Of a stretch of DNA of 64,000 nucleotides, positions 17,226-24,925 are shown piece after piece; position 1 is the first letter of the stretch, and every line of letters starts with the position of its first letter. The notes under the pieces were generated by a model. It saw only the letters and a list, made by a program, of their open reading frames with translations, searched no databases and was not told the DNA's origin. The stretch comes from Anaerolineae bacterium. GTDB lineage: Bacteria > Chloroflexota > Anaerolineae > Anaerolineales > Villigracilaceae. The DNA lies in contig JAJPIZ010000025.1 in NCBI GenBank assembly GCA_021324435.1, positions 62,001 to 126,000 of the forward strand, given 5' to 3'. The translations under genes and the position numbers were made by a program.

Positions 17226-18548
17226 ATGTTTGAAACTCTCACCAACCGACTCAACCAAGTTTTCGATCAGATCCGACGACGCGGCAAACTCTCCGAAGCG
17301 GACGTGGATGCCGCCATGCGCGAAGTGCGCCTTGCGTTGCTTGAAGCGGATGTGCACTTCGGTGTTGTCAAAACATTCATGGCGCGCGTGCGCGAACGCG
17401 CTGTCGGTGCTGAAGTATCGAAGGCGTTGAATCCCGGACAGCAGGTTATAAAAATTGTCAACGAGGAATTGATTGCGACTCTCGGCGAACCCGCGCCGTT
17501 GAATCTGAGCGGTCCAAAGCCGCGCGTCATCATGCTGGTCGGCCTGCAAGGTTCAGGCAAAACGACTGCCGCGGGCAAGTTGGCGCGTCTGCTTCGCTCG
17601 AAAGGGGAGCGCGTCATGCTGGTCGCGGGCGATCCGTATCGTCCCGCGGCTGTACAGCAGTTGCAACAACTCGGTGAGCGACTCGATGTACCCGTCGAAT
17701 CGGATTTGAATCTCAAGCCGCCCGAACTTGCCAGGCGCGCTTTTGAAAAAGCTGAAAAGGGTGGATTCGGCGTCGTGATTTTGGATACCGCCGGACGGTC
17801 GCAGTTGGACGCGGAATTGATGGGTGAGTTGAAGTCCATCGTGGCGAACGTCCCGCCTGTGGAAACTTTGCTCGTCGTTGACTCGATGCTCGGTCAGGAA
17901 GCATTGAACATCGCGCAGGGATTTCGCGATAACGTCTCGATCACCGGTTTGATTCTGACCAAGATGGACGGCGACTCGCGCGGCGGCGCGGCCATCTCGA
18001 TTCGTTCGGTGACCGGCGTGCCAATCAAGTTCATCGGCACGGGCGAAAAGCTCGACGCGCTCGAAGTGTATGACCCGGCGCGTCTGTCGTCGCGCATTTT
18101 AGGCATGGGCGACATGCTTGGCTTGATCGAAAAAGCCGAAGCCGCCTTCGACGCGCAGACCGCGCAGAAGACCGCCGAGCGCATGATGAAGGGACAGTTC
18201 ACGCTGGAGGATTGGCTAGAGCAGATGAAGCAGGTCAAGAAGATGGGATCGCTCAGCCAGGTGATGGACATGTTGCCCGGGCAATTCGGGCAAGCCGCGC
18301 GTCAGGCGGACCCAAAAGACATTGAAAAAAACATGAAGCAATCGGAGGCCATCATCTTTTCGATGACGCTCAAAGAGCGGCGCAACCCGGATTTGTTGAA
18401 CGCCTCACGTCGCCGTCGCATCGCGGCCGGCTCGGGCACGGACGTGCAGGATGTGAACCGCTTGATCAAGCAATTCCGTGAAATGCAGAAATTGATGAAG
18501 ACAATTCAGAAAACGGGCGGAAAGGGATTGGGGAAATTGTTTGGGTAG
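17226..18548 (+). CDS. ffh: Signal recognition particle GTPase Ffh
   Basis: Binds signal peptides on ribosomes with 4.5S RNA and delivers nascent chains to FtsY and SecYEG. The N domain spans 1-85 (MFETLTNRLNQVFDQIRRRG). The G domain has GLQGSGKTTAAGKLA near 102, GDPYRPAAVQQL near 136, DTAGRS near 185 and TKMDGDSRGG near 243. The M domain from about 300 is Met-rich and contains the RNA-binding motif SRRRRIAAGSG near 395. At 440 residues the length is normal. The usual downstream neighbour rpsP lies 2.7 kb further on because a two-component cassette intervenes. No clear ribosome site precedes the ATG; the repeat element abuts it. Confidence 0.97.
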   Translation: MFETLTNRLNQVFDQIRRRGKLSEADVDAAMREVRLALLEADVHFGVVKTFMARVRERAVGAEVSKALNPGQQVIKIVNEELIATLGEPAPLNLSGPKPRVIMLVGLQGSGKTTAAGKLARLLRSKGERVMLVAGDPYRPAAVQQLQQLGERLDVPVESDLNLKPPELARRAFEKAEKGGFGVVILDTAGRSQLDAELMGELKSIVANVPPVETLLVVDSMLGQEALNIAQGFRDNVSITGLILTKMDGDSRGGAAISIRSVTGVPIKFIGTGEKLDALEVYDPARLSSRILGMGDMLGLIEKAEAAFDAQTAQKTAERMMKGQFTLEDWLEQMKQVKKMGSLSQVMDMLPGQFGQAARQADPKDIEKNMKQSEAIIFSMTLKERRNPDLLNASRRRRIAAGSGTDVQDVNRLIKQFREMQKLMKTIQKTGGKGLGKLFG

Positions 18549-18658
18549 GCCGGCTGGAGGGTGCGTTTCAACCGCGCCTATTTTTCTCCCTCCTCACTTC
18601 ACATCCAATTCACAACCGAATCCTATACTCCGTTCAGAATTCACACAAAGGAGTGAAA

Positions 18659-19078
18659 ATGAACGGAAATAACATTGCTTTACGTATCCTCTCCGCGCTG
18701 GTGCTGATCGCCGCGATTGCAGGCATCGGATTCTTCGCCTATCAGGCCGGAGTCGCGCACGGATCGCCGATCACCCTGCAAGCGCCGAGCGGTCAGACCG
18801 CGCCTTATCCATACTATGGATATGGAATGCCGTGGCACGCCTTTCCCTTCTTCGGCTTCGGATTTGGTTGCTTCGGCCCGTTGATTGCGTTGTTCCTGCT
18901 CTTCATCGCTCTGCGCGCCTTCCGCTTTATGTTCTGGGGTCCGCGCTGGGGCTGGTGGGGACATCACATGCATGGTCCATGGCGGCATGGATGGAATGGG
19001 GAAGGTGATGTTCCGCCGATGTTCAAGGAAATGCACGACCGCATGCACGGCAAACAGCCGGAAGAAAAGAAAGAATAA
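18659..19078 (+). CDS. Small Trp/His/Gly-rich membrane protein
   Basis: 139 residues: an N-terminal helix (about 8-27), a Pro/Tyr/Gly-rich stretch, a second helix (about 70-90) and then an unusual Trp/His run (WGPRWGWWGHHMHGPWRHGW). It ends in a charged tail with more His and Met. No family is recognised with confidence; similar Trp/His-rich membrane proteins occur next to two-component systems. The His/Met residues could bind metal or heme, an inference only. AAAGGAG lies six bases before the ATG; a GTG at 18653 is in frame but too close to that site. TATACT at 18624-18629 is a possible -10. The response regulator and kinase genes follow. Confidence 0.72.
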   Translation: MNGNNIALRILSALVLIAAIAGIGFFAYQAGVAHGSPITLQAPSGQTAPYPYYGYGMPWHAFPFFGFGFGCFGPLIALFLLFIALRAFRFMFWGPRWGWWGHHMHGPWRHGWNGEGDVPPMFKEMHDRMHGKQPEEKKE

Positions 19079-19100
19079 GAACGTATAATTGTTTTACCTT

Positions 19101-19178
19101 GGTCTCGATACGGCGGCGGTGATCGAGTAGGACGCTAGTCCGTATCGGGACCCCGCCGCCTACTCGACCGGCGGCACG
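19101..19178. repeat. Inverted repeat GGTCTCGATACGG ... CCGTATCGGGACC
   Basis: The outer arms at 19101-19113 and about 19139-19151 match with one mismatch. A GGCGGCG...GAGTAG arm matches CCGCCGCCTACTC further on. Palindromic words of the CTCGATACG...CTACTCGACC type are known scattered repeats. It sits directly before the response regulator start, and a TATAAT at 19084-19089 lies upstream of it. Confidence 0.6.
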
Positions 19179-19184
19179 ACTCTT

Positions 19185-19871
19185 ATGAAAACCATCCTCG
19201 TTGTAGACGACGAACCCAAGATCACTCAGCTCGTGCGCGATTATCTTGAAGGCGCGGGCTTTGCTGTCCATGTGGCGCATGATGGCAAGTCCGCGCTCTC
19301 GCACGCGAAGACAGACAGGCCGGATCTGATCGTCCTCGACCTCGGCCTGCCGCAAATGGATGGCCTTGATTTCACCCGCGAGTTTCGCAAAGTATCCAAC
19401 GCGCCGATCATTATGCTCACCGCCCGCTCCGAAGAATCCGATAAACTCATCGGGCTCGAACTCGGCGCGGACGATTACATCACCAAACCGTTCAGCCCAA
19501 AGGAATTGGTGGCGCGCGTGCGCGTCGTCTTTCGGCGAATCGAGAACGCGACCACCGCCGCAACTGACATGATTCGCGTTGCTGATTTGACCCTGGACGT
19601 GCCGCGTCTGCGCGTGACTGCCAGCGGGCGCGACCTCGAGGAACTGACTCCCACCGAATTTGAATTGCTGGCCGCACTGGCGCGCCAACCGGGACGCGTC
19701 TTTACCCGCGCGCAACTTCTCGACGCGATCCACGGCGTAGCCTTTGAATCCTACGAGCGTGCGATTGACGCGCACATCAAAAACATTCGCCGCAAGATCG
19801 AAGTCAAGCCGGGCGAGCCGAAGTATGTGCTGACCGTATATGGCGTTGGCTATAAGTTTGTGGATAAATGA
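19185..19871 (+). CDS. OmpR-family response regulator
   Basis: 228-residue transcription factor. The receiver domain (1-115) has the acidic pair DDE at 8-10, phosphoacceptor Asp 52 (VLDLGLP), Thr in MLTARSE near 80 and Lys in ITKPFSP near 103. The winged-helix DNA-binding domain (about 130-228) has the LTPTEFELLAALARQPGRVFTR and VDKHIKNIRRKIE-type motifs (here IDAHIKNIRRKIE). It should be phosphorylated by the kinase encoded 60 bases downstream. Its targets probably include the adjacent Trp/His-rich protein, by context. No clean ribosome site is seen before the ATG. Confidence 0.93.
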   Translation: MKTILVVDDEPKITQLVRDYLEGAGFAVHVAHDGKSALSHAKTDRPDLIVLDLGLPQMDGLDFTREFRKVSNAPIIMLTARSEESDKLIGLELGADDYITKPFSPKELVARVRVVFRRIENATTAATDMIRVADLTLDVPRLRVTASGRDLEELTPTEFELLAALARQPGRVFTRAQLLDAIHGVAFESYERAIDAHIKNIRRKIEVKPGEPKYVLTVYGVGYKFVDK

Positions 19872-19883
19872 GGCTCGATTTTG

Positions 19884-19926
19884 AAGGGTGAGATGCTTCG
19901 TCGCTTCACTCCTCAGCATGACAAGT
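19884..19926. repeat. Degenerate GATGCTTCGTCGCTTC...CAGCATGACA repeat
   Basis: A short fragment between regulator and kinase (GAGATGCTTCGTCGCTTCACTCCTCAGCATGACA, 19889-19922) with the look of the ATTCTGAG/GTGACA repeat class also seen at 32390, 51418 and 52126. Confidence 0.4.
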
Positions 19927-19932
19927 TAACCA

Positions 19933-21117
19933 ATGAACCATCCATCCGATTCTCCTCCTGATCCTCCTTCCTGGCGAGACTATTTTCCCCGCCACTCCCA
20001 TTGGCGCGAGCATCGCCCCCCGTGGTGGCCTGAGAATGAAGAATGGCCGCCGCGTGATCGGCGTCAATGGCGAAAGTTCGGCAGGCACAACCCCTTCTTC
20101 CGCAGATTGGGTTGCATGTTTCTGCTATTCAATCTCCTCACCTTTACGATCTTCGCTGGAATCCTCGCCTTTGCTCTGAATGCTTTTGGCGTCATTCGTT
20201 TTTCGTTCGGCGAGTTTCAGTGGTTTCGACCCTTCGCATTCATCCTGGCCTTTATTGTTTTGGTGGTGATTGCCCGCTTTGCGTTGAGCTTGCGCCGTAT
20301 GTCCATGCCGCTGGACGATTTGTTGGATGCATCCAATCGAGTGGCAAACGGGGATTTTTCTGCGCGCGTGGAAGAACGACCAGGGCCTCCTGAGATTCGA
20401 TCCCTGATTGACGGTTTCAATTCGATGGCGGAGCAGTTGCAAATCAATGACCGGCAGCGCCGCGCCATGCTGGCGGATATTTCGCACGAACTTCGCACGC
20501 CGCTGACGATTATTCAGGGAAATGTGGAGGGCATTCTCGATGGCATGTATCCCGCAGATGAAGCGCGGCTGAAATCCATCGTCGAGGAGACTCAGGTCCT
20601 TTCGCGGCTGGTGGATGATCTGCGGACTCTCTCGATGGCTGAAAGCGGCGCGTTGCAATTGAAGCGTGAGCCGACTGATTTGCCCGCGTTGATTCGCGAA
20701 ACGATCGCGGCGTTTGAGTCGCAGGCTGATGAAGCAGGCGTAAGCATCGAAACATCGCTGGTGATGAACGGGTCGTCACTAGAGATGGATCCAGAACGAA
20801 TCCGCCAGGTGCTGACCAATCTGCTCGCGAACGCTTTGCGTTACACCCCGCGCGGGGAGGAGATCAAGGTCAATTTGACGGAGTCCGCTAACGGGGCGGA
20901 ACGACGCGCTCTCGTCTCCGTTGAAGATCGCGGCCCGGGCATCGCGTCCGCTGATTTGCCGCATGTCTTCGATCGGTTTTATAAATCCGCTGATTCGCGC
21001 GGGATGGGCCTGGGTCTATCCATCGCGAAGTATATCGTTGAGGCGCATGGGGGTGAGATCAAGGCTGAAAGTGAAGCAGGCAAGGGGACAAAGATTTCTT
21101 TTTCACTGCCGTTGTAA
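19933..21117 (+). CDS. Sensor histidine kinase with HAMP domain
   Basis: 394 residues, membrane bound. An unusual cytosolic N-terminus of about 55 residues is rich in Pro, Trp, His and Arg (PPSWRDYF, HWREHRPPWWPENEEWPP). Two helices (about 59-86 and 98-120) flank only about ten exposed residues, so there is no real extracellular sensor domain. HAMP spans about 120-172, the phosphoacceptor is His 185 (DISHELRTP), the N box is LANALRY near 297, and the G boxes are EDRGPGI near 327 and GMGLGLSIAK near 355. The signal is probably sensed in the membrane or through the Trp/His tail; this is inferred. Partner of the preceding regulator. Confidence 0.93.
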   Translation: MNHPSDSPPDPPSWRDYFPRHSHWREHRPPWWPENEEWPPRDRRQWRKFGRHNPFFRRLGCMFLLFNLLTFTIFAGILAFALNAFGVIRFSFGEFQWFRPFAFILAFIVLVVIARFALSLRRMSMPLDDLLDASNRVANGDFSARVEERPGPPEIRSLIDGFNSMAEQLQINDRQRRAMLADISHELRTPLTIIQGNVEGILDGMYPADEARLKSIVEETQVLSRLVDDLRTLSMAESGALQLKREPTDLPALIRETIAAFESQADEAGVSIETSLVMNGSSLEMDPERIRQVLTNLLANALRYTPRGEEIKVNLTESANGAERRALVSVEDRGPGIASADLPHVFDRFYKSADSRGMGLGLSIAKYIVEAHGGEIKAESEAGKGTKISFSLPL

Positions 21118-21122
21118 ATCTC

Positions 21123-21131
21123 TGGTAAAAT
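21123..21131 (+). promoter_or_regulatory. Extended -10 promoter of rpsP
   Basis: TGGTAAAAT is a TGn extended -10, giving a leader of nearly 100 bases before rpsP. The leader holds a small hairpin (GCGTG...CACGC, about 21159-21174) and ends in AAGGAG. Confidence 0.65.
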
Positions 21132-21235
21132 ATGCGCCTGTGGGTTTCGGCTGGCGAGCGCGTGTCCTTTCACGCAACCCCTCTCTCGTTTGCTTGAACC
21201 AATCAAATAGAAAAATTTGAAGGAGAACGTTTTCG

Positions 21236-21580
21236 ATGGTTCGTATTCGTTTTCGTCGCATCGGTTTAAAAGGACAGCCCTCGTATCGCATTGTCGCCGC
21301 TGATAAAGAAGCGCCGCGCGATGGCCGCTTCCTTGAAATTTTGGGATTCTATAATCCGCGCACCGAGCCGTCCACCTTGAACATCAAGGAGGACCGCGTC
21401 TATCATTGGATGAAGAACGGCGCTCTGCCGACTGAGTCTGTGGAGCAAGTTTTCAAGAGTGTGGGCGTGCTGGATCGCTTTGAGCGCTTCAAGAAGGGCG
21501 AGACAGTAGAGACTCTTCTGAAAGAAGCCGCGGAAGCCTCCGCTAAGCGCGCCGCGCCGGTCAAGACGCGGAAGGATTAA
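21236..21580 (+). CDS. rpsP: 30S ribosomal protein S16
   Basis: Structural protein of the small ribosomal subunit. The S16 signature is at the start (MVRIRFRRIGLKGQPSYRIVAADKEAPRDGR, split as MVRIRFRRIG and YRIVAAD) with LGFYNP near 40 and WMKNGALPTESV near 62. At 114 residues it is slightly longer than the usual 80-90 because of an Ala/Lys tail. AAGGAG lies nine bases before the ATG. It heads rpsP-khpA-rimM, a conserved cluster; the usual trmD and rplS do not follow here. Confidence 0.97.
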   Translation: MVRIRFRRIGLKGQPSYRIVAADKEAPRDGRFLEILGFYNPRTEPSTLNIKEDRVYHWMKNGALPTESVEQVFKSVGVLDRFERFKKGETVETLLKEAAEASAKRAAPVKTRKD

Positions 21581-21583
21581 TGG

Positions 21584-21657
21584 TCGCCACGGAGATCACA
21601 GAGAACACGGAGAGAAATAATAAAGAAGCTCTGTGGTCTTCGTGCGCTCTGTGGTGA
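21584..21657. repeat. Two-armed CCACGGAGA...TCTGTGGTG repeat
   Basis: Arm one, CCACGGAGATCACAGAGAACACGG, and arm two, CTCTGTGGTCTTCGTGCGCTCTGTGGTG, are imperfect complements separated by an A-rich centre. Single-arm relatives lie at 1340-1366. It separates rpsP from khpA. Confidence 0.65.
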
Positions 21658-21665
21658 ATATCAAG

Positions 21666-21905
21666 ATGAAAGACCTCATCGAATTCATTGCCAAGTCGTT
21701 GGTCGAGCATCCTGAACAGGTTGAAGTTCGCGAATATGGAACCGGGGATCGCATCCGCCTGGAGTTGAGCGTTGCCAAAGATGACATGGGCCGCGTGATC
21801 GGCAAGGGCGGCAAAGTCGCGAACTCCATTCGCGCACTTCTGCGCGTGGCCGCCGAACGCGAAGGCAAGCAGGCCACACTCGACGTGGTCGAGCCGCAGG
21901 AATGA
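21666..21905 (+). CDS. khpA: KH-domain RNA-binding protein KhpA
   Basis: 79 residues, essentially one KH domain. The nucleic-acid loop is VIGKGGKVANSIR near residue 43, and the start MKDLIEFIAKSLVEHPEQVEV is typical. Homologues pair with KhpB (Jag) and act in RNA binding and cell elongation control. The start at 21666 gives the standard length; an upstream in-frame ATG lies in the repeat. Its stop overlaps the rimM start. Confidence 0.92.
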   Translation: MKDLIEFIAKSLVEHPEQVEVREYGTGDRIRLELSVAKDDMGRVIGKGGKVANSIRALLRVAAEREGKQATLDVVEPQE

Positions 21906-22468
21906 CCGCGAAGAAGCCAAACAGTGCTGGTTCAGGCTCGCCGTCCGCTGGCGAGCCTTTGTATTTGGCCGTCGGCTCATTGCGTCGTTCGCACGGTGTG
22001 CGCGGCGAAATGGTGATGGAGGTCATCACGGATTTTCCTGAACGACTCAAACCGAATACAAAGGTCTTTGTGGGCGATTCACATCAACCGATGACTCTCG
22101 CGGGTACGCGCTTTCATAACGAAGGTCTATTGGTAAAATTCAAAAACATTGACACGCCTGAAGATGCGGCGCGCTATCGAAATCAACAGGTTTATGTTTC
22201 CGCGGCGGATCGTCCGAAATTGCCAAAAGGTCAGTATTATTATCATGAACTGATCGGCTTCGATGTTGTAGATGAGGCGGATCACTCCATCGGCATACTG
22301 AGCGCCATCATGCAGACCGGCGCAAACGACGTCTATGTTGTGACGCAGTCGGACGGTAAAGAGATTCTACTGCCTGTCATTTCTTCGGTCGTTCTGGACA
22401 TTGCAACGGACCGCCGTTTAATTCGCGTGCGACTCATCCCTGGTCTGCTTGACGAATCTGACCTTTGA
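21902..22468 (+). CDS. rimM: Ribosome maturation factor RimM
   Basis: Assists maturation of the 30S head and binds S19. The RimM N domain starts near residue 20 (LYLAVGSLRRSHGVRGEMVMEVITDFPERL), the PRC-barrel part near 105 (YYYHELIGFDVVDEA), and the end is typical (ILLPVISSVVLDIATDRRLIRVRLIPGLL). 188 residues with a short Ser/Gly-rich N-terminal tail. It overlaps khpA by four bases (ATGA), so translation is probably coupled. Confidence 0.95.
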   Translation: MTAKKPNSAGSGSPSAGEPLYLAVGSLRRSHGVRGEMVMEVITDFPERLKPNTKVFVGDSHQPMTLAGTRFHNEGLLVKFKNIDTPEDAARYRNQQVYVSAADRPKLPKGQYYYHELIGFDVVDEADHSIGILSAIMQTGANDVYVVTQSDGKEILLPVISSVVLDIATDRRLIRVRLIPGLLDESDL

Positions 22469-22499
22469 GTTCATCATATCAGGGAATGGACGGTCAAAG

Positions 22500-22592
22500 A
22501 TGTCGTTGCGAGGAGGCCGAAGGCCGACGAAGCAATCTCCTCTTTTGTGAGAAGGGGATTGCTTCGGGCGCTACGCGCCCTCGCAATGACGT
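22500..22592. repeat. CATTGCGAG palindromic repeat, copy B
   Basis: The outer ends are GTCGTTGCGAGG and CCTCGCAATGAC. GAAGCAATCTCC pairs with GGGGATTGCTTC. It lies between rimM and dprA, ten bases before the dprA start. Confidence 0.8.
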
Positions 22593-22602
22593 GTAAATCA
22601 AC

Positions 22603-23730
22603 ATGGATGAAAAACAATTCTGGGTTGGATTCAACCTGGTACGCGGCATCGGCGCTGTGCGATTGCAGGCGCTGATTGATCATTTCGGCGATGCGGCTTC
22701 CGCGTGGAGAGGCTCGCCGGATGATTTTCGCGCCGCGGGGCTTGGATCAAAAGTCATCGAGCGATTGCTCGAAGTCCGCAAAGGTGTTGATCTCGAAAAA
22801 CTGTGGGACAAGATCACCGCCCAGGGAATCAAAATCCTCACCTGGAAGGATGAACTCTATCCGCCGCGATTAAAAGAAATCGAACAGCCTCCGCCCGTGT
22901 TGTATGTGCGCGGAGAGATTCTTGCTGAAGATCATTTCGCGGTCTCGATTGTCGGCACACGCAAAGTCACGCCGTATGGAAGACAGGTCGCGGAAGAGTT
23001 ATCCGCATTTCTCGCGGCAAATGGAATCACAGTCATCAGCGGTCTGGCGCGCGGCGTGGATGCGGTGGCGCATTCAGCGGCGTTGAAAGCCGGAGGGAGA
23101 ACGGTGGCCGTTTTAGGGTCCGGTGTGGATCGGATCTATCCGCCCGAGAATCGCGCGCTCGCCGAACAAATGATGTCGCGCGGCGCGGTCATCAGCGATT
23201 ACGCGGTCGGCACTCCGCCGGACGCGTCGAATTTTCCTCCGCGCAATCGAATCATTTCCGGGCTATCATTGGCGGTCGTTGTGATCGAAGCGGGCGAGAC
23301 CAGCGGCGCGTTGATCACGGCGGAATTCGCGGCGGAGCAGGGACGCGAAATATTTGCAGTGCCGGGAAGCATCCTTGCGCCGCAATCGAAAGGCACGAAC
23401 AAGTTAATTCAAAACGGCGCGCTGCCGATGTTAACTCCTGCCGATCTTTTACAAACTTTGAATCTCACGCGTGTCGGCGCGCAGAAAGCCGCACGAAAGA
23501 TTTTACCTACCGATGAAGTCGAAGCGCAGTTGATGAACGCGCTGGGAAGCGAGCCTTTGCACGTGGATGAGATTCGCAATCAGACCGGACTGCCTGTCGA
23601 AAAAGTTTCTGCGGCGCTGGTGATGATGGAACTTAAGGGAATGGTAAGGCAGGTCGGTGGAATGAATTACGTGGCCGTTCGTGAGGTACAATCGGGCTAC
23701 TTTGTGCAAGGAATGACCGAAGATGAATGA
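22603..23730 (+). CDS. dprA: DNA-processing protein DprA
   Basis: Loads RecA on incoming single-stranded DNA in natural transformation. An N-terminal SAM/HhH-like region (LVRGIGAVRLQALIDHFG) is followed by the Rossmann-like DNA-binding core: VSIVGTRKVTPYG near 111, VISGLARGVDAVAHSAAL near 142, FPPRNRIISGLS near 207 and SGALITAEFAAEQGREIFAVPGS-type sequence near 229-250. The C-terminal winged helix (about 305-365, LHVDEIRNQTGLPVEKVSAALV) is present. 375 residues, typical. The last eight bases overlap the next gene. Confidence 0.95.
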   Translation: MDEKQFWVGFNLVRGIGAVRLQALIDHFGDAASAWRGSPDDFRAAGLGSKVIERLLEVRKGVDLEKLWDKITAQGIKILTWKDELYPPRLKEIEQPPPVLYVRGEILAEDHFAVSIVGTRKVTPYGRQVAEELSAFLAANGITVISGLARGVDAVAHSAALKAGGRTVAVLGSGVDRIYPPENRALAEQMMSRGAVISDYAVGTPPDASNFPPRNRIISGLSLAVVVIEAGETSGALITAEFAAEQGREIFAVPGSILAPQSKGTNKLIQNGALPMLTPADLLQTLNLTRVGAQKAARKILPTDEVEAQLMNALGSEPLHVDEIRNQTGLPVEKVSAALVMMELKGMVRQVGGMNYVAVREVQSGYFVQGMTEDE

Positions 23731-24814
23731 GCATTCGTACGCGGTGATCATGGCCGGAGGCGGCGGGACTCGCTTGTGGCCTGTGTCCAGAAAAGACCGC
23801 CCAAAACAATTACTGCCTTTGCTTGGCGAAGAGACGTTGTTTCAAAGCACGGTCGCGCGGTTAACCGATTTATTTCCATTTGAACGCATTCTGGTTGTGA
23901 CGGTCGAAGAGCAGGCGCGCGAGATGCAAAAACAAGTCGCTGCCATTCCCGCCGATAATTATTTGATCGAACCGGAGCCGCGCGGCACCGCCGCCGTGGC
24001 AGGCCTCGCCGCGACTGTGTTGAAGCAACGCGATCCGAACGCAGTCATGGCGGTCTTGCCGTCCGACCATTTTATTCGTAATCGCAATTTATTTCATTAT
24101 TTGTTGCGCGCCGCGTTTGAAGTGGCGGCTCGAAATTATCTTGTTACATTGGGGATCACGCCGTTATATCCCTCTGCCGCGTATGGATATATCCAGCAGG
24201 GCGAGCCGTTGACCGGTGATTTGAAATATCCGGTTTACCGCGTGCTTCACTTCAAAGAAAAACCGGATGAAAAGACCGCGCAGGGCTTTCTCCGCTCCGG
24301 CGATCATTCGTGGAACAGCGGCATGTTCATTTGGCGCGCCGACGCGATCTTGAATGAGATTCAAAGACAGATGCCGAAACTGGATGCGGCGTTGAAAAAG
24401 ATTTCCAGTGTCTGGGGCTCGGCGAAACAAACCGAAGTGTTCGCATCTTGTTGGCGCGACCTGGAAACGGTCACCGTTGATTATGGCGTGATGGAACACG
24501 CCGAAAACGTCGCCGTTCTGCCCGCAGGCGGGCTGGGCTGGAACGACGTCGGCTCATGGGACACGCTGTTCGAGGTGCTGTTCCCAGACATGGACGGCAA
24601 CGTATCTGCGTCCGTTCAGCATCTCGCATTCGAGACTCATAATACGCTTGTGTATGGAAATAATCATGAGCGTCTGATTGTGACCATCGGCATGGATGAT
24701 ACAGTCATCGTGGATACGGGCGATGTCCTGCTGGTCTGCAAAGCGGATCAGGCGCAAAAAGTCCGTGATGTGGTGGAGCACCTCAAAAAACATCAAAAGG
24801 AAAATTATTTGTAA
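23723..24814 (+). CDS. manC: Mannose-1-phosphate guanylyltransferase
   Basis: Makes GDP-mannose from mannose-1-phosphate and GTP. This would supply the mannosyl transferase near 45.3 kb and any wall polysaccharide. The nucleotidyltransferase start is MAGGGGTRLWPVSRKDRPKQ near residue 10, with LIEPEPRGTAAV near 80, VLPSDHFI near 110, FKEKP near 175, WNSGMFIW near 193 and VDYGVMEHAENVAVLP near 255. 363 residues, so the type without the C-terminal isomerase domain. It overlaps dprA by eight bases. Confidence 0.92.
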   Translation: MNEHSYAVIMAGGGGTRLWPVSRKDRPKQLLPLLGEETLFQSTVARLTDLFPFERILVVTVEEQAREMQKQVAAIPADNYLIEPEPRGTAAVAGLAATVLKQRDPNAVMAVLPSDHFIRNRNLFHYLLRAAFEVAARNYLVTLGITPLYPSAAYGYIQQGEPLTGDLKYPVYRVLHFKEKPDEKTAQGFLRSGDHSWNSGMFIWRADAILNEIQRQMPKLDAALKKISSVWGSAKQTEVFASCWRDLETVTVDYGVMEHAENVAVLPAGGLGWNDVGSWDTLFEVLFPDMDGNVSASVQHLAFETHNTLVYGNNHERLIVTIGMDDTVIVDTGDVLLVCKADQAQKVRDVVEHLKKHQKENYL

Positions 24815-24922
24815 AACCCTCGCCTAACCCCCTCCTGGCCTTCGGCCATCCTGCCTTTCCCTCTCCGAAAATCGGAGGAGAGGAAAGGGCAGGAAAGGGT
24901 GGGGTAGGGTGAGGGAGGAGTG
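24815..24922. repeat. Large inverted repeat CCTCGCC...GGTGAGG
   Basis: TGCCTTTCCCTCTCC pairs with GGAGAGGAAAGGGCA around a GAAAATCGGA centre. The outer stretches (CCTCGCCTAACCCC and GGGGTAGGGTGAGG) also pair approximately. It follows a known class of CTCTCC...GGAGAGG palindromes. The right end lies a few bases before the topA ribosome site, and the element would fold into a long hairpin in the topA leader. Confidence 0.72.
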
Positions 24923-24925
24923 TAA

